Positions 53,790-62,570 of a stretch of DNA of 64,000 nt are shown piece after piece (position 1 is the first letter of the stretch; each line of letters begins with the position of its first letter). This DNA is from Sphingobium sp. BYY-5. GTDB taxonomy: Bacteria > Pseudomonadota > Alphaproteobacteria > Sphingomonadales > Sphingomonadaceae. The position numbers and the translations under genes are program-made. The stretch lies in contig NZ_JALEBH010000001.1 of NCBI RefSeq assembly GCF_022758885.1, positions 2,759,501 to 2,823,500 of the forward strand, in the 5' to 3' direction. The notes under the pieces were generated by a model. That model was given only the letters and a program-made list of their open reading frames with translations. It was not told where the DNA came from and did not search any database.

Positions 53790-54055
53790 GGCTGCATCCA
53801 GCTCGGATGACGGAGGTGGCGGCGGGCCACGTCCACGAATTGCGGATCGCGGCGCGCGGCCCAGACGGACAGCGAATGGCCGATCACCCAGATGACTAGG
53901 CCGGCGATCCAGAGGCGCAGGCCGAGGCCAATCGCGCCCGCCAGCGTGCCGTTGACGATGGCGAGCGCGCGCGGGGCGCCGCCGAGCAGGATCGGCTCGG
54001 TCAGCGCCCGGTGGACGGGGGCATAAAAACCCGCGGTCGGCTCGGCTGTGTCCAT
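53786..54055 (-). CDS. trbD: TrbD (VirB3-like) conjugal transfer protein
   Basis: 89 residues. VirB3-type start GFYAPVHRALTEPILLGGAPRALAIVNG, then two hydrophobic segments (TLAGAIGLGLRLWIAGLVIWVIGHSL) and a polar tail (FVDVARRHLRHPSW). A small inner-membrane component that works with TrbE. Start and stop codons overlap those of trbC and trbE. Confidence 0.94.
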   Translation of the reverse strand: MDTAEPTAGFYAPVHRALTEPILLGGAPRALAIVNGTLAGAIGLGLRLWIAGLVIWVIGHSLSVWAARRDPQFVDVARRHLRHPSWMQP

Positions 54056-54387
54056 CAGACCAGCGCCCCGCCGCCAAACGAGAAGAACGACAGGAAGAAG
54101 CTCGACGCGGCGAACGCGATCGACAGGCCGAACACGATCTGAATAAGCTTCCGCGCGCCGCCCGACGTGTCGCCGAAGGCGAGCGTCAGCCCGGTGATGA
54201 TAATAATCAGCACCGCTATGATCTTGGCGACCGGGCCCTCGATGCTTTCGAGGATCGACTGGAGCGGGGCTTCCCACGGCATCGACGATCCGCCCGCATG
54301 GGCCGGAACGGCGAAGGTCAGCGCGACGACGCTAGTAGTGGCGGCAAGCATGGCGCGGCGTGCGCCATGCCGAAGGGCATGGATCAT
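54055..54387 (-). CDS. trbC: TrbC (VirB2-like) pilin
   Basis: 110 residues from ATG 54387; the longer open frame upstream is a shadow of trbB. A long signal sequence (MLAATTSVVALTFAVPAHAGG) precedes two hydrophobic helices (KIIAVLIIIITGLTLAFG and KLIQIVFGLSIAFAASSFFLSFF), the form of a conjugative pilin precursor. In RP4-type systems the TraF peptidase processes and cyclises TrbC; a traF gene is present in this element. Confidence 0.93.
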   Translation of the reverse strand: MIHALRHGARRAMLAATTSVVALTFAVPAHAGGSSMPWEAPLQSILESIEGPVAKIIAVLIIIITGLTLAFGDTSGGARKLIQIVFGLSIAFAASSFFLSFFSFGGGALV

Positions 54388-55373
54388 GGCAGGTCTCCCG
54401 GTTGGGTGGTGGAAAGCGAAGTGAGGCGGTAGTCGCCGGTGGCGGGGTCGAGCCCCTCGACACGGGCCAGGTCGGCAAGGCGGCGGCCGTGTCCGTCGCG
54501 GACCAGCACGGCGATCAGGTCGATGGTCTCGGTCAGGAGCGCGCGCGGGACCGTGATGACGGCCTCCTGGATGAGCTGCTCCATGCGGCGCAGCGCGCCA
54601 AGCGCGGTCCCGGCGTGGATCGTGCCGATGCCGCCGGGGTGTCCGGTGCCCCACGCTTTGAGGAGGTCGAGCGCTTCTGCGCCGCGCACCTCGCCGATCG
54701 GGATGCGATCAGGCCGCAGGCGCAGCGACGAGCGGACCAGCTCGGACAGCGAGACCACGCCATCCTTGGTCCGCATGGCGACAAGGTTGGGCGCGGCGCA
54801 TTGCAGCTCGCGAGTATCTTCGATCAGGACGATGCGGTCGGAGGTCTTGGCGACTTCGGCCAGGAGCGCGTTGACCAGCGTGGTCTTGCCGCTGCCGGTT
54901 CCGCCAGCGACGAGAATGTTGGCGCGGGTTTCGACGCCGTGCCGAAGCGCCTCGGCGTGAGACGCCGACATGATCCCGGCCGCCGCGTAGTCGTCGAGCG
55001 TGAACACGGCGACGGCGGGCTTGCGGATCGCAAACGCCGGTGCGGCGACGACGGGCGGCAACAGCCCTTCAAATCGCTCGCCGCCCTCCGGCAGTTCGGC
55101 CGAAACGCGGGGGCTCCGGGCGTGAACCTCGACGCCGACATGGTGTGCGACCAGGCGAACAATGCGTTCGCCGTCAGCAGCGGTCAGCAACTCGCCGGTG
55201 TCGCTGATGCCTTCGCCCAGCCGATCGACCCAAACTTTGCCGTCCGGGTTCAACATCACCTCGATGACGGCAGGGTCTTCCAGCCAAGCCGCGATCGATG
55301 GCCCCAGCGCCGTGCGCAACATCCGCGCGCCGCGTGATCGAGCCTCGGATCGGAGTGAGTAAGCGGTCAACAA
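54384..55373 (-). CDS. trbB: TrbB (VirB11-like) conjugal transfer ATPase
   Basis: 329 residues; the frame begins with TTG 55373, with a later ATG at 55322 (MLRTALG) as the alternative. Hexameric secretion ATPase features: Walker [31 protein letters not shown], the His box [14 protein letters not shown] and [19 protein letters not shown]. It drives pilus assembly. A strong two-part hairpin lies immediately upstream of the TTG. Confidence 0.95.
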   Translation of the reverse strand: MLTAYSLRSEARSRGARMLRTALGPSIAAWLEDPAVIEVMLNPDGKVWVDRLGEGISDTGELLTAADGERIVRLVAHHVGVEVHARSPRVSAELPEGGERFEGLLPPVVAAPAFAIRKPAVAVFTLDDYAAAGIMSASHAEALRHGVETRANILVAGGTGSGKTTLVNALLAEVAKTSDRIVLIEDTRELQCAAPNLVAMRTKDGVVSLSELVRSSLRLRPDRIPIGEVRGAEALDLLKAWGTGHPGGIGTIHAGTALGALRRMEQLIQEAVITVPRALLTETIDLIAVLVRDGHGRRLADLARVEGLDPATGDYRLTSLSTTQPGDLP

Positions 55374-55376
55374 CTA

Positions 55377-55420
55377 GCCCCTGGATTGGACCGGGCGAAC
55401 CGCCGCCCGGCGTCAGGGGC
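55377..55420. promoter_or_regulatory. Two-part hairpin just upstream of trbB
   Basis: GCCCCTG (55377-55383) pairs with CAGGGGC (55414-55420), and inside it CCGGGCG (55391-55397) pairs with CGCCCGG (55404-55410). The structure lies four bases before the TTG of trbB in the 137-base copG-trbB gap, the only sizeable gap between traG and the end of trb. It could act as an attenuator, a terminator without U-tract, or a translational switch. Confidence 0.5.
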
Positions 55421-55510
55421 ACATCAAGAGAGACAGCAAAGGCCAGGATTCAACAAGTAAATGCAGGCGTCGTAGTCTGGCGAAGAAAGACAGGGAGCAG
55501 CGTAGGCGGC

Positions 55511-55930
55511 TCATTCTTCTTGGGGCGGCAAGTCTTCGCTGATCTCCTGCCGGACTTTCGGACCTTTCGCGAGTCGACGGCCCAACGCCTCCATGAAAGC
55601 GTCGTAGCGATCACCGCCCTGGCGGCGCATGGCGGCCCGCTCCGCTTCGGGCGGCGGCGGCGTGTTCGACAGCCAGAAGCGCACGAACAGCGCAATCATC
55701 TCGACACCGATCCCCACATCACGCTCCAGCCGGGTCGTGCGCCGGTCCAGCCGGTCGATCCGCTTGGCGATGGCTGCTTCGCGCTGCTCGTCGGCGTCGG
55801 GCGACAGGAATGAGGCGATGGCGGCCTCGGCGACCAGGGAGCGGGATTTGCCGCGCCGGTCGGCATAGGCCGCGAGCGCGTTCATCAGCTCGGGGTCGAG
55901 ATAGACCGAGAACGGCGTCTTGGTGCTCAT
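55511..55930 (-). CDS. CopG-family ribbon-helix-helix protein of the tra region
   Basis: 139 residues. N-terminal ribbon-helix-helix: KTPFSVYLDPELMNALAAYADRRGKSRSLVAEAAIASFL, then a helical part (DRLDRRTTRLERDVGIGVEMIALFVRFWL) and a tail RYDAFMEALGRRLA. Proteins of this type between traG and trbB probably repress or tune transfer gene expression. It starts within the traG stop codon. Confidence 0.9.
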   Translation of the reverse strand: MSTKTPFSVYLDPELMNALAAYADRRGKSRSLVAEAAIASFLSPDADEQREAAIAKRIDRLDRRTTRLERDVGIGVEMIALFVRFWLSNTPPPPEAERAAMRRQGGDRYDAFMEALGRRLAKGPKVRQEISEDLPPQEE

Positions 55931-57939
55931 AGCTCGATGCCGTCGCCGGGATCGAGCGACGCCCTCTGTGCGAGCCCCTGCATCTGGCGACGCACCGCCG
56001 CCTGCCGCGCCGCGTCGGTGTCGGTGTCGGCCTCGATTTCGTCCAGCTCGAACTCGTTGGCGGGCGCAGGCTTGGGCGGGGGCGCAACGTCGATATGGCG
56101 TTCCATGTCGGGCTGGCGGCGCAGGCCCGCATTCGCCGGGTCCTCATCCTCGCCGGCGGTCTCGCGCGGCTGGTCCTGCTGCGGCGGTTCGGGTTCCGGC
56201 GGCGCAGCGATCGGGGACAAGCCGCTCCAATCGTCGGGACGTGGCTTGCCAGCGCCGGCCTTCACGTCCGGCGGCGGTAGCACCCTTTCGGTGAACCGCC
56301 GGTCCTTATAGTAGCGGACCTTCTTCGCCCGGATCGGCGCGATGCCCGCGACCATGACGATCTCGTCGTCGGGCGGGAGCTGCATCACTTCGCCGGGGGT
56401 CAGGAGCTGGCGGGCGGTCTCGGAGCGCGACACCATCAAATGCCCGAGCCAGGGCGAGAGGCGATGCCCGGCGTAATTTTTCATCGCCCGCATCTCGGTC
56501 GCGGTGCCGAGCGCGTCCGATATGCGCTTGGCGGTGCGCTCGTCATTCGTGGCGAACGACACCCGCACATGGCAGTTGTCGAGGATCGCATTGCTCGGCC
56601 CGTAAGCCTTCTCGATCTGGTTGAGCGATTGGGCGATCAGGAAGCTCTGGATGCCGTAGCCGGCCATGAACGCCAGCGCGCTCTCGAAGAAGTCGAGCCG
56701 CCCCAGCGCCGGGAACTCGTCGAGCATCAAGAGCAGGCGGTGGCGCGATTGCCGCGCCTGCAAATCCTCCGTCAACCGCCGTCCGATCTGGTTGAGGATG
56801 AGGCGGATGAGCGGCTTGGTGCGCGAGATGTCGGACGGCGGCACGACGAGGTAGAGCGTCGCCGGCCGCTCGTCCTCGACCAGATCCTTTATGCGCCACT
56901 GGCAGGTCCGCGTGACCTGCGCGACGACGGGATCGCGGTAGAGGCCCAGGAACGACATGGCGGTGGACAGCACGCCGGATCGCTCGTTGGCGGATTTGTT
57001 CAGCAGCTCGCGTGCAGCGCTGGCGACGACGGGATGCACACCGGCTTCGCCCAGGTGCGGCGTCGTCATCATGGCATGTAGCGTGGACTCGATGGGCTGG
57101 CGCGGGTCCGACAGGAAGGCGGCGACACCGGCCAGCGTCTTGTCCTCGCCCGCATAGAGGATATGGAGGATCGCGCCCACCAGCAGCGCGTGGGAGGTTT
57201 TTTCCCAATGATTGCGCTTCTCGAGGCTGCCTTCCGGGTCGACCAGCACGTCGGCGACGTTCTGCACGTCGCGGACTTCCCAGGCGCCCTTTCGGATTTC
57301 GAGCAGCGGGTTGTAGGCGGCCGACGCGGCGTTGGTCGGATCGAACAGCAGGACGCGCGTGTGCTGTGCGCGGAAGCCGGCGGTGAGCTGCCAGTTCTCG
57401 CCTTTGATGTCATGGACGATGGCGGAGCCCGGCCAGGTGAGCAGCGTCGGCACGACCAGGCCGACACCCTTGCCCGATCGCGTCGGCGCGAAGCACAGCA
57501 CATGCTCGGGGCCATCATGCCGCAGATAGTCGCGCCCGAGCCGCCCGAGCATGACGCCGTTCGGCCCGAGCAGCCCGGCTGCGCCAACTTCCTTGCGCGC
57601 CGCCCAGCGCGCCGAGCCGTAGGTCTGGGCGTTCTTCAGCTCGCGTGCCCGCCATACCGACATAGCGATGGCGACGACGATCGCGGCGAACCCGCCAGAG
57701 GCGGCGATGAAGGCGCCGGTCTGGAATATCTCCGGTGCATAGGCGTCGAACGAAAACCACCACCAAAAGAAGGCCGGCGGCGGATAGACGGGCAAGTCGC
57801 CGAGCCTGAACCAGGGCGGGCCGAGTTCCGGCTGATAGGCCAGCGCCGCGGCCGTCCACTGCGTCGCCGCCCAGACCGCGGCGAGCACGATCAGAAAGAC
57901 GGTGATGACCTGGCCCCATAGAATCTTGGTCGCGGACAT
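55927..57939 (-). CDS. traG: TraG (VirD4-like) coupling protein
   Basis: 670 residues from ATG 57939 behind AAAGGAG. Two N-terminal membrane helices (VITVFLIVLAAVWAATQW and ETGAFIAASGGFAAIVVAIAMS-like), then the TraD/VirD4 ATPase: Walker A FAPTRSGKGVGLVVPTLL, VHDIKGENW, Walker B LLLMLDEFPALG and SLNQIEKAYG. It carries the relaxase-DNA complex to the channel. The last 100 residues are Pro/Asp-rich and variable. Confidence 0.96.
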   Translation of the reverse strand: MSATKILWGQVITVFLIVLAAVWAATQWTAAALAYQPELGPPWFRLGDLPVYPPPAFFWWWFSFDAYAPEIFQTGAFIAASGGFAAIVVAIAMSVWRARELKNAQTYGSARWAARKEVGAAGLLGPNGVMLGRLGRDYLRHDGPEHVLCFAPTRSGKGVGLVVPTLLTWPGSAIVHDIKGENWQLTAGFRAQHTRVLLFDPTNAASAAYNPLLEIRKGAWEVRDVQNVADVLVDPEGSLEKRNHWEKTSHALLVGAILHILYAGEDKTLAGVAAFLSDPRQPIESTLHAMMTTPHLGEAGVHPVVASAARELLNKSANERSGVLSTAMSFLGLYRDPVVAQVTRTCQWRIKDLVEDERPATLYLVVPPSDISRTKPLIRLILNQIGRRLTEDLQARQSRHRLLLMLDEFPALGRLDFFESALAFMAGYGIQSFLIAQSLNQIEKAYGPSNAILDNCHVRVSFATNDERTAKRISDALGTATEMRAMKNYAGHRLSPWLGHLMVSRSETARQLLTPGEVMQLPPDDEIVMVAGIAPIRAKKVRYYKDRRFTERVLPPPDVKAGAGKPRPDDWSGLSPIAAPPEPEPPQQDQPRETAGEDEDPANAGLRRQPDMERHIDVAPPPKPAPANEFELDEIEADTDTDAARQAAVRRQMQGLAQRASLDPGDGIEL

Positions 57940-57959
57940 GAACTATCTCCTTTGCCGGC

Positions 57960-59690
57960 TCACAGGCCGAGCCCCCGGCCGCGCCCGAACGACCAGTCCA
58001 CGCCGCCGTCGCCGCGCATGACGCCCGAGATGTGCTTGCCGATCTGGCGGTCGAGCGAGGGGGACCAGGGCACGAGCTGGAAGCCGAGGCCGTTGTCGAT
58101 CATGGCGAAGCGGCCCGAGGCCAGCGTCAGGCGCTGGCGCACGGTGCCGGCGACATACTCTCCGGCCTTGGACGGTGTGTGCCGCAGGCCGATCTCGGCC
58201 GACAAGTCCTTAGCGGTCGTGTCCAACTCGCGCCGTTTGAGCGTGTCGAGCAAGTTGCGGGCGAAGATGATCCGCTGCCCCTGCCGCCGCGCCAGCTGCT
58301 CGTCGGCGAGATGTTCGGCGCGCGCCTCCATCGCGGCGCGCACCTCAGTCCCGAACCGACCGCCAAGATTGCGGCCATCACCCGACAGGTTGCGGCGGTC
58401 GAGCCAGGTGGCGCCCTGCGCGCGGACCTGCGCCGACAAGTCCATGTCCGAGCGCACGGCCAGCGCCACCCGCCGCCGGCCCTTACGATCCTCGAAATGG
58501 CGCAGCTCGACGATCGCGCCAGGCCTGCAATCGCCGGTCGCCTCGATATCGGAAAAGCGGATGTGGTGGGTGCGCCCGTCGATGCCGTCCACGATCGCAT
58601 AGGCGCCGCCGGTCAGTTCGTCATGCAAGCCGCGATCGACCAGCCTGCCGATGACGGGCTGGGCGGGATCGGCATCGAGCACATAGCTGGCCGCGCCCCG
58701 GTCGATGCCTCGCGCGGTCATCGCCTGGTGCATCCGCTTGATGATGTCGTCGCGCTCGCCCAGCTCGCGTAGGACTCCCTGCGCATCGCCCGCCAGTGTC
58801 CATTGGCCGGGTGCGATCTCGCTGGCGAGGCCGAGACCCTCCAGCTTGCGCAGCCGCCCCATCCGCAGTGCATGGTCGCCGTCCGGCCGCGCGCCGGGCT
58901 CGGGCGCCATGTCGATCATCCCGTCGCGCTGCAGGGTGCGAGACAGGTCGCGGTCGATCTCGGTCCAGCGTTCGGCCTCGACCTGCCGCTCCAGCGACTG
59001 CCGGATGTCGAGGTCGCTGCGCAGCCCCAGCTCGCGAGTGACGAACTGGCGCGCCTGCGCCCGCATCCCCTCGCCGATATAGTCGCGCGAGATGACCAGG
59101 TTCTGCCCGTCCTCGCCGACGCCGCGCACGATGATATGGACGTGGGGATTGTCGGTGTTCCAATGCTCGACCGCCCGCCAGTCGAGGCGCGTGCCGAGAT
59201 CCTTTTCCATCCGCGTCATCAGCTCGCGGGTGAAGCCCTTGAGGTCGCGCATCTGATCCGCATCCTCCGGCGAGACGATGAAGCGGAAATGATGCCGATC
59301 GTCCTCGCAGCGCGCGGCGAACGCATTGCGATCGAGTCCGTCCGCTTCGGCGCCGAACAGCACGCCCCGCTCGCCGTGGCGGGTGACGCCATCGCGTTGC
59401 AGGTAATTGAGATGGGCCGCGACCGAGGCCCGGCCGCCATGCCGGACGACGCGCGCCTTGACGATGACCTGCCGCGATCGGTGGCCCAGCCGGTGGGTGG
59501 CGCGCACGCTGGCGATCCGGCCGCGCCCGAAGGTCGAACGGCCCGGCGCGACGATCCGGCCGCTTCGTGAAACATGACCGCCGGCACGCTGGGCGGCGGC
59601 GAGCGCCTGGGTGATGATGGGCCGCGCACGCTGGCTACCCCGCGAGCGGATGCGGCCTGGCCGGATGCGGAAATCGTCGTCGCGGCTCAT
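57960..59690 (-). CDS. rlxS: Relaxase (RlxS/VirD2-like, DUF3363)
   Basis: 576 residues from ATG 59690 (MSRDDDFRIRPGRI). Relaxase domain: VIVKARVVRHGGRASVAAHLNYLQRDG, FRFIVSPEDADQMRDLKGFTRELMTRME and the HxH motif in WNTDNPHVHIIVRG that holds the metal for nicking. The DUF3363 part follows (YVLDADPAQPVIGRLVDRGLHDEL to the C-terminus). It nicks oriT and leads the strand into the recipient. The untranslated 259 bases upstream hold repeats and hairpins suited to an oriT. Confidence 0.95.
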   Translation of the reverse strand: MSRDDDFRIRPGRIRSRGSQRARPIITQALAAAQRAGGHVSRSGRIVAPGRSTFGRGRIASVRATHRLGHRSRQVIVKARVVRHGGRASVAAHLNYLQRDGVTRHGERGVLFGAEADGLDRNAFAARCEDDRHHFRFIVSPEDADQMRDLKGFTRELMTRMEKDLGTRLDWRAVEHWNTDNPHVHIIVRGVGEDGQNLVISRDYIGEGMRAQARQFVTRELGLRSDLDIRQSLERQVEAERWTEIDRDLSRTLQRDGMIDMAPEPGARPDGDHALRMGRLRKLEGLGLASEIAPGQWTLAGDAQGVLRELGERDDIIKRMHQAMTARGIDRGAASYVLDADPAQPVIGRLVDRGLHDELTGGAYAIVDGIDGRTHHIRFSDIEATGDCRPGAIVELRHFEDRKGRRRVALAVRSDMDLSAQVRAQGATWLDRRNLSGDGRNLGGRFGTEVRAAMEARAEHLADEQLARRQGQRIIFARNLLDTLKRRELDTTAKDLSAEIGLRHTPSKAGEYVAGTVRQRLTLASGRFAMIDNGLGFQLVPWSPSLDRQIGKHISGVMRGDGGVDWSFGRGRGLGL

Positions 59691-59700
59691 GACACGACGC

Positions 59701-59824
59701 GCCGCAATGTGCGGCAAACCCTGATCTGTGCTGATGTCCGGCGGTCGCCACACATTGCGCGGTTTCCGCGCACATTGCGCAGCAATGCCCCAAAGCCTTG
59801 AGAATCAAGGCCGCAACCGGGGCA
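59701..59824. other. Candidate origin of transfer (oriT) upstream of the relaxase gene
   Basis: Within the 259-base relaxase-transglycosylase gap: CACATTGCGC twice directly (59751-59760 and 59771-59780), its inverted core CGCAATGTG at 59703-59711, and a perfect stem GCCTTGA/TCAAGGC with a GAA loop (59795-59811) enclosed by TGCCCC (59786-59791) and GGGGCA (59819-59824). Repeats plus a hairpin next to the relaxase gene are the usual form of an oriT. The nick site cannot be named. Confidence 0.5.
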
Positions 59825-59949
59825 AAATGGCATCGTACATTGCCGCCCTTTATCTTGCCCTCGACCTTCCCCCTTCAGAAAGACAGCCCTGCTTCCTTCC
59901 GGCGCTGCGAAAGCCCGCGCCCGAACCAGCCAAAGCGCGCGAGAGCCGC

Positions 59950-60882
59950 TCATTGCGGAGGCCGGTGGGAAACGGGGACGAACAGGCCGTCCGAGGTAGG
60001 CGTGATGGCGGCCACCGCAACGCCAGCGCCATCGGTCGGCAGGTGCTCGGCCTGCACGTCGATGGCATCGTTTTCGGCCTGCGGTTGAGCCGTCGAAACC
60101 GCACATGATCGTACCGCGAACAGCGCCGCGCGACGCCAGGCGAACGGGTCGGACGGCGGCGCGGCGGCGAACTGAGTGTCATCCGAACCGCCGGTGATCG
60201 ACGCCAGCTTTGTGAGATAGGCGCGCGTCTCGGCGGGTAGCGGACGACCGCGCGACAGATGCTCGTCATAGCGGCCCGGCCCCGCATTGTAGGCGGCCAG
60301 CATCGCCGTCGCGTTGCCGTAGCGGTCGTGCATCTCGCGCAGATAGGCCGCGCCCGCCATGATATTGTCGCGGGCGTCGAAGGGATCGGAGCCGAGCCGG
60401 TAGCGAGTGCGCAAGGTCGCCCAGGTCGCGGGCATGATCTGCATCAGGCCCATCGCTCCGGCCGTCGACACAGCGCGGACATCGCCGTTGCTCTCGACGC
60501 GCATCACCGCCCATATCCAGACTTCCGGGATGCCGAACCGCCGCGCCGCATCGGCGACATGGGCCGCATAGGGACGGCTCGCGGCCGCGCGCTCGATCGG
60601 CGGGGTCTGCGCCGACGCAGCGAACGGCACAGCGAGGCCCGACAGCAGCACGGTCGCAAGCGCGACGGCCAATCCGCCCCCGCAACGACGCCAGCCTGCC
60701 AGCGCGCTCGCTCCGGTAAAGGGTGCGCGCGAGGCGCCGGCCGATGGCCGCCCTTGACCTTCGCTGCGCGCGCCGGCCGGACTGTGCCCGAGCGGGACGA
60801 AGGGATGAGACGGTTTTTTCGCGAACAAAGGGATGGTCGGGAAAAGCGCGATCACGGCGATGGTGCGACCGGGGCAACGCAC
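59950..60882 (-). CDS. Lytic transglycosylase of the transfer system (VirB1-like)
   Basis: 310 residues from a GTG at 60882 that lies four bases after the DUF736 stop and has AGGA upstream; the longer frame is a DUF736 shadow. A hydrophobic export segment (GGGLAVALATVLLSGLAVPFAASAQ) precedes an SLT domain: IPEVWIWAVMRVESNGDVRAVSTAGAMGLMQIMP with the catalytic Glu in VESNG, YRLGSDPFDARDNIMAGAAYLREM and AAYNAGPGRYDEH. It opens peptidoglycan locally for the secretion channel. Confidence 0.9.
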   Translation of the reverse strand: MRCPGRTIAVIALFPTIPLFAKKPSHPFVPLGHSPAGARSEGQGRPSAGASRAPFTGASALAGWRRCGGGLAVALATVLLSGLAVPFAASAQTPPIERAAASRPYAAHVADAARRFGIPEVWIWAVMRVESNGDVRAVSTAGAMGLMQIMPATWATLRTRYRLGSDPFDARDNIMAGAAYLREMHDRYGNATAMLAAYNAGPGRYDEHLSRGRPLPAETRAYLTKLASITGGSDDTQFAAAPPSDPFAWRRAALFAVRSCAVSTAQPQAENDAIDVQAEHLPTDGAGVAVAAITPTSDGLFVPVSHRPPQ

Positions 60883-60886
60883 GGCC

Positions 60887-61222
60887 TCAGTCCTGCTCGC
60901 GGCGCTTCTGCGGCCGATTCCACCGCAGCGACCAAGACGATTTGTCGTCGCCGTTCTGAAACAGCGCGGCGCGGATCGGCTGCACGAGGGCGGGATCGTC
61001 GATGCGCAGCGACACGTAATCGCCGGCGCGTTCGCCTGTCTCGTTCCAGCCTGCGCCGACCTCGGGGCCATCCTCGCTATCGCCGAGATGAATGCGCCAG
61101 TCCGGCATATTCTCGCCCTCTTGGCGCTCGGCCGGAACGAGGCAGATGGACGCGTCGAGTGTCAGCGTATGAATGCGGCCCTCATAGCCGCGGCGGGTGC
61201 GGGTGAAGCTGCCGATCTGCAT
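60887..61222 (-). CDS. DUF736 protein
   Basis: 111 residues from ATG 61222 behind AAAGGA. MQIGSFTRTRRGYEGRIHTLTLDASICLVP, then MPDWRIHLGDSEDGPEVGAGWNETGERAGDYVSLRIDDP and FQNGDDKSSWSLRWNRPQ: the conserved core of DUF736, found almost only on plasmids and integrative elements of alphaproteobacteria. Function unknown, possibly DNA-related. Its start lies within the end of the traF gene (41-base overlap). Confidence 0.92.
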   Translation of the reverse strand: MQIGSFTRTRRGYEGRIHTLTLDASICLVPAERQEGENMPDWRIHLGDSEDGPEVGAGWNETGERAGDYVSLRIDDPALVQPIRAALFQNGDDKSSWSLRWNRPQKRREQD

Positions 61223-61817
61223 GGGATGGTCCTTTCGGTTGGCAGGGTGGATGCAAGGGACATGGCCGGAGGCCGCGCCATTCGAGCGGCGCGTGCGGTG
61301 CTTTGCGAGTGAGGATCGGCGTTGCACGGCCGAGCAACGCGGAGGCTGGCAACGGGCCGAAATAGCGGCCATCCAGACTGTCGGGGACGGACGGATTGAG
61401 CAGCAGAAGCTCGTCGGTCTTCAGCGTCCGGCAACCCTGCCAGATTGGGAGCGAACGGCCCCGGCCATCACGCGCGCGGGCGATGGCGACGGGCCGTGCA
61501 TCGACGCTCACCACGTCGCCCTTTCGGCATACCCGCTGCCCGGCCTTTGCGGCGACATGCTTCAACAGCGGGACGCCTTCAGGGAGATAGCGGCGCCCCG
61601 CCAGCCAGCGGGCCAGCGGCGGGGGCGGCATTACGGCAACCAGCGAGCCGGCCGGCGGATCGCTGTCGGGATGGATGCGGTAGAGCCCGATCGGCGCGCT
61701 GGCGCTGGCGTTCCAGATGACACGCGAGTGTGGATCGAGAATCGCCACCGCGGCGAACAGTCCGGCGAACAGCCCGACCGCCAGCACTGTTGCGATGACA
61801 TAGCCGAAGCGCGTCAT
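61182..61817 (-). CDS. traF: TraF-type S26 signal peptidase
   Basis: 211 residues. One membrane helix (GYVIATVLAVGLFAGLFAAVAIL), then the S26 peptidase pattern: catalytic Ser in NASASAPIGLYRI, LVAVMPPPPLARWLA, and Lys in VPLLKHVAAKAGQRVCRKGD, and the C-terminal box LNPSVPDSLDGRYFGPLPASALLGRATPI. TraF processes the TrbC pilin. The tail beyond about 190 is low-complexity and overlaps DUF736. Confidence 0.93.
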   Translation of the reverse strand: MTRFGYVIATVLAVGLFAGLFAAVAILDPHSRVIWNASASAPIGLYRIHPDSDPPAGSLVAVMPPPPLARWLAGRRYLPEGVPLLKHVAAKAGQRVCRKGDVVSVDARPVAIARARDGRGRSLPIWQGCRTLKTDELLLLNPSVPDSLDGRYFGPLPASALLGRATPILTRKAPHAPLEWRGLRPCPLHPPCQPKGPSHADRQLHPHPPRL

Positions 61818-62335
61818 CTCTCGATCTCCCGGCGCTTGAGCCAGGCGCTATGGCGCTCCATCGTGTAGGGACGCGGCTTATGGCCTGCGGCGATGCGGTT
61901 GTGGACATGCCGCCAGTGGTCGGGCGCGGCGTCGCAGGCATCGACGCCGGCCGCTTCCACCGCGTCGATCGCGGCGAGCACCTGTTGGACCTTCGGCCAG
62001 CCCTCGACTTTGAGCAGGATGTCGCCGCCGGGCCGCACGAAGGGCAGTGTCGTATGGGGCTGGCCAACGCCAACGGCCTGCACCACGTCGATGCGCGAGA
62101 TGATCGTGCCGAAGTCGTTCGACGCCCAGCGAACGAACGCGAAGACGGCGCCCGGCCGGAAGCTGGCGATGCGCCGTCGCCGGTCGATGATGCGGTCCTG
62201 CGCGACGCGCCCGAACCTGATCCAGTGCTCGATCTTCTGCTCGATCCAGGTCAGCTCGACATGGGTGAGACCGTCTGCGGCAAGCGTGCTGAGCGCACCG
62301 CCGCCACGCGGTCCGGCGGGCCAGTTGTCGCTCAT
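61814..62335 (-). CDS. DUF2840 protein
   Basis: 173 residues. LTHVELTWIEQKIEHWIRFGRVAQDRIIDRRRRIASFRPGAVFAFVRWASNDFGTIISRIDVV, then a region giving VQAVGVGQPHTTLPFVRPGGDILLKVEGWPKV. This matches DUF2840, a family encoded beside traF in Tn4371-like modules; function unknown. It overlaps traF by four bases. In related elements parA usually precedes it, but here it follows a 235-base non-coding gap. Confidence 0.9.
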   Translation of the reverse strand: MSDNWPAGPRGGGALSTLAADGLTHVELTWIEQKIEHWIRFGRVAQDRIIDRRRRIASFRPGAVFAFVRWASNDFGTIISRIDVVQAVGVGQPHTTLPFVRPGGDILLKVEGWPKVQQVLAAIDAVEAAGVDACDAAPDHWRHVHNRIAAGHKPRPYTMERHSAWLKRREIER

Positions 62336-62419
62336 CGGTTGTCTCCAGGATGATGGCGGAGGCCTGGCTGGCCGCGCGCGCTCGCGGCCGCGCTGTCCAC
62401 AGCGGCGCGTGGCGTTAGC

Positions 62420-62438
62420 AAGAATCCGAAGGATTCTT
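62420..62438. terminator. Perfect hairpin followed by a short T-run (plus-strand sense)
   Basis: AAGAATCC (62420-62427) and GGATTCTT (62431-62438) form an eight-base stem with a GAA loop, followed by TTC after a run of four T on the plus strand. It sits between repA and the DUF2840 gene. As the transcript there runs on the minus strand, its role may be to isolate the replication module or mark an old gene end. Confidence 0.45.
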
Positions 62439-62504
62439 TTCTATTAGCACTGTTAGAAGGGGGTCGATTTCGCGAGGATTTCTGCGGGTTTGCGGAAGCC
62501 GAGC

Positions 62505-62567
62505 GTTCCCGAAAGCCCGAGTCTCGCGTTCCCGGAAGTCCGAATCCGGCTGTTCCCGATAGTCCGA
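62505..62567. repeat. Three iteron-like direct repeats beside repA
   Basis: GTTCCCGAAAGCCCGA (62505-62520), GTTCCCGGAAGTCCGA (62528-62543) and GTTCCCGATAGTCCGA (62552-62567) are spaced 23 and 24 bases apart, about two helical turns, just after the repA stop. A partial copy lies near 62488. The layout is that of replication iterons or a partition site. Confidence 0.65.
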
Positions 62568-62570
62568 ACC

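Noticed and set aside
51318..54077. A 919-residue TrbE with a long Arg/Pro-rich N-terminus
   Set aside because: The extra N-terminal part is trbD read in another frame. The ATG overlapping the trbD stop gives the normal TrbE length.
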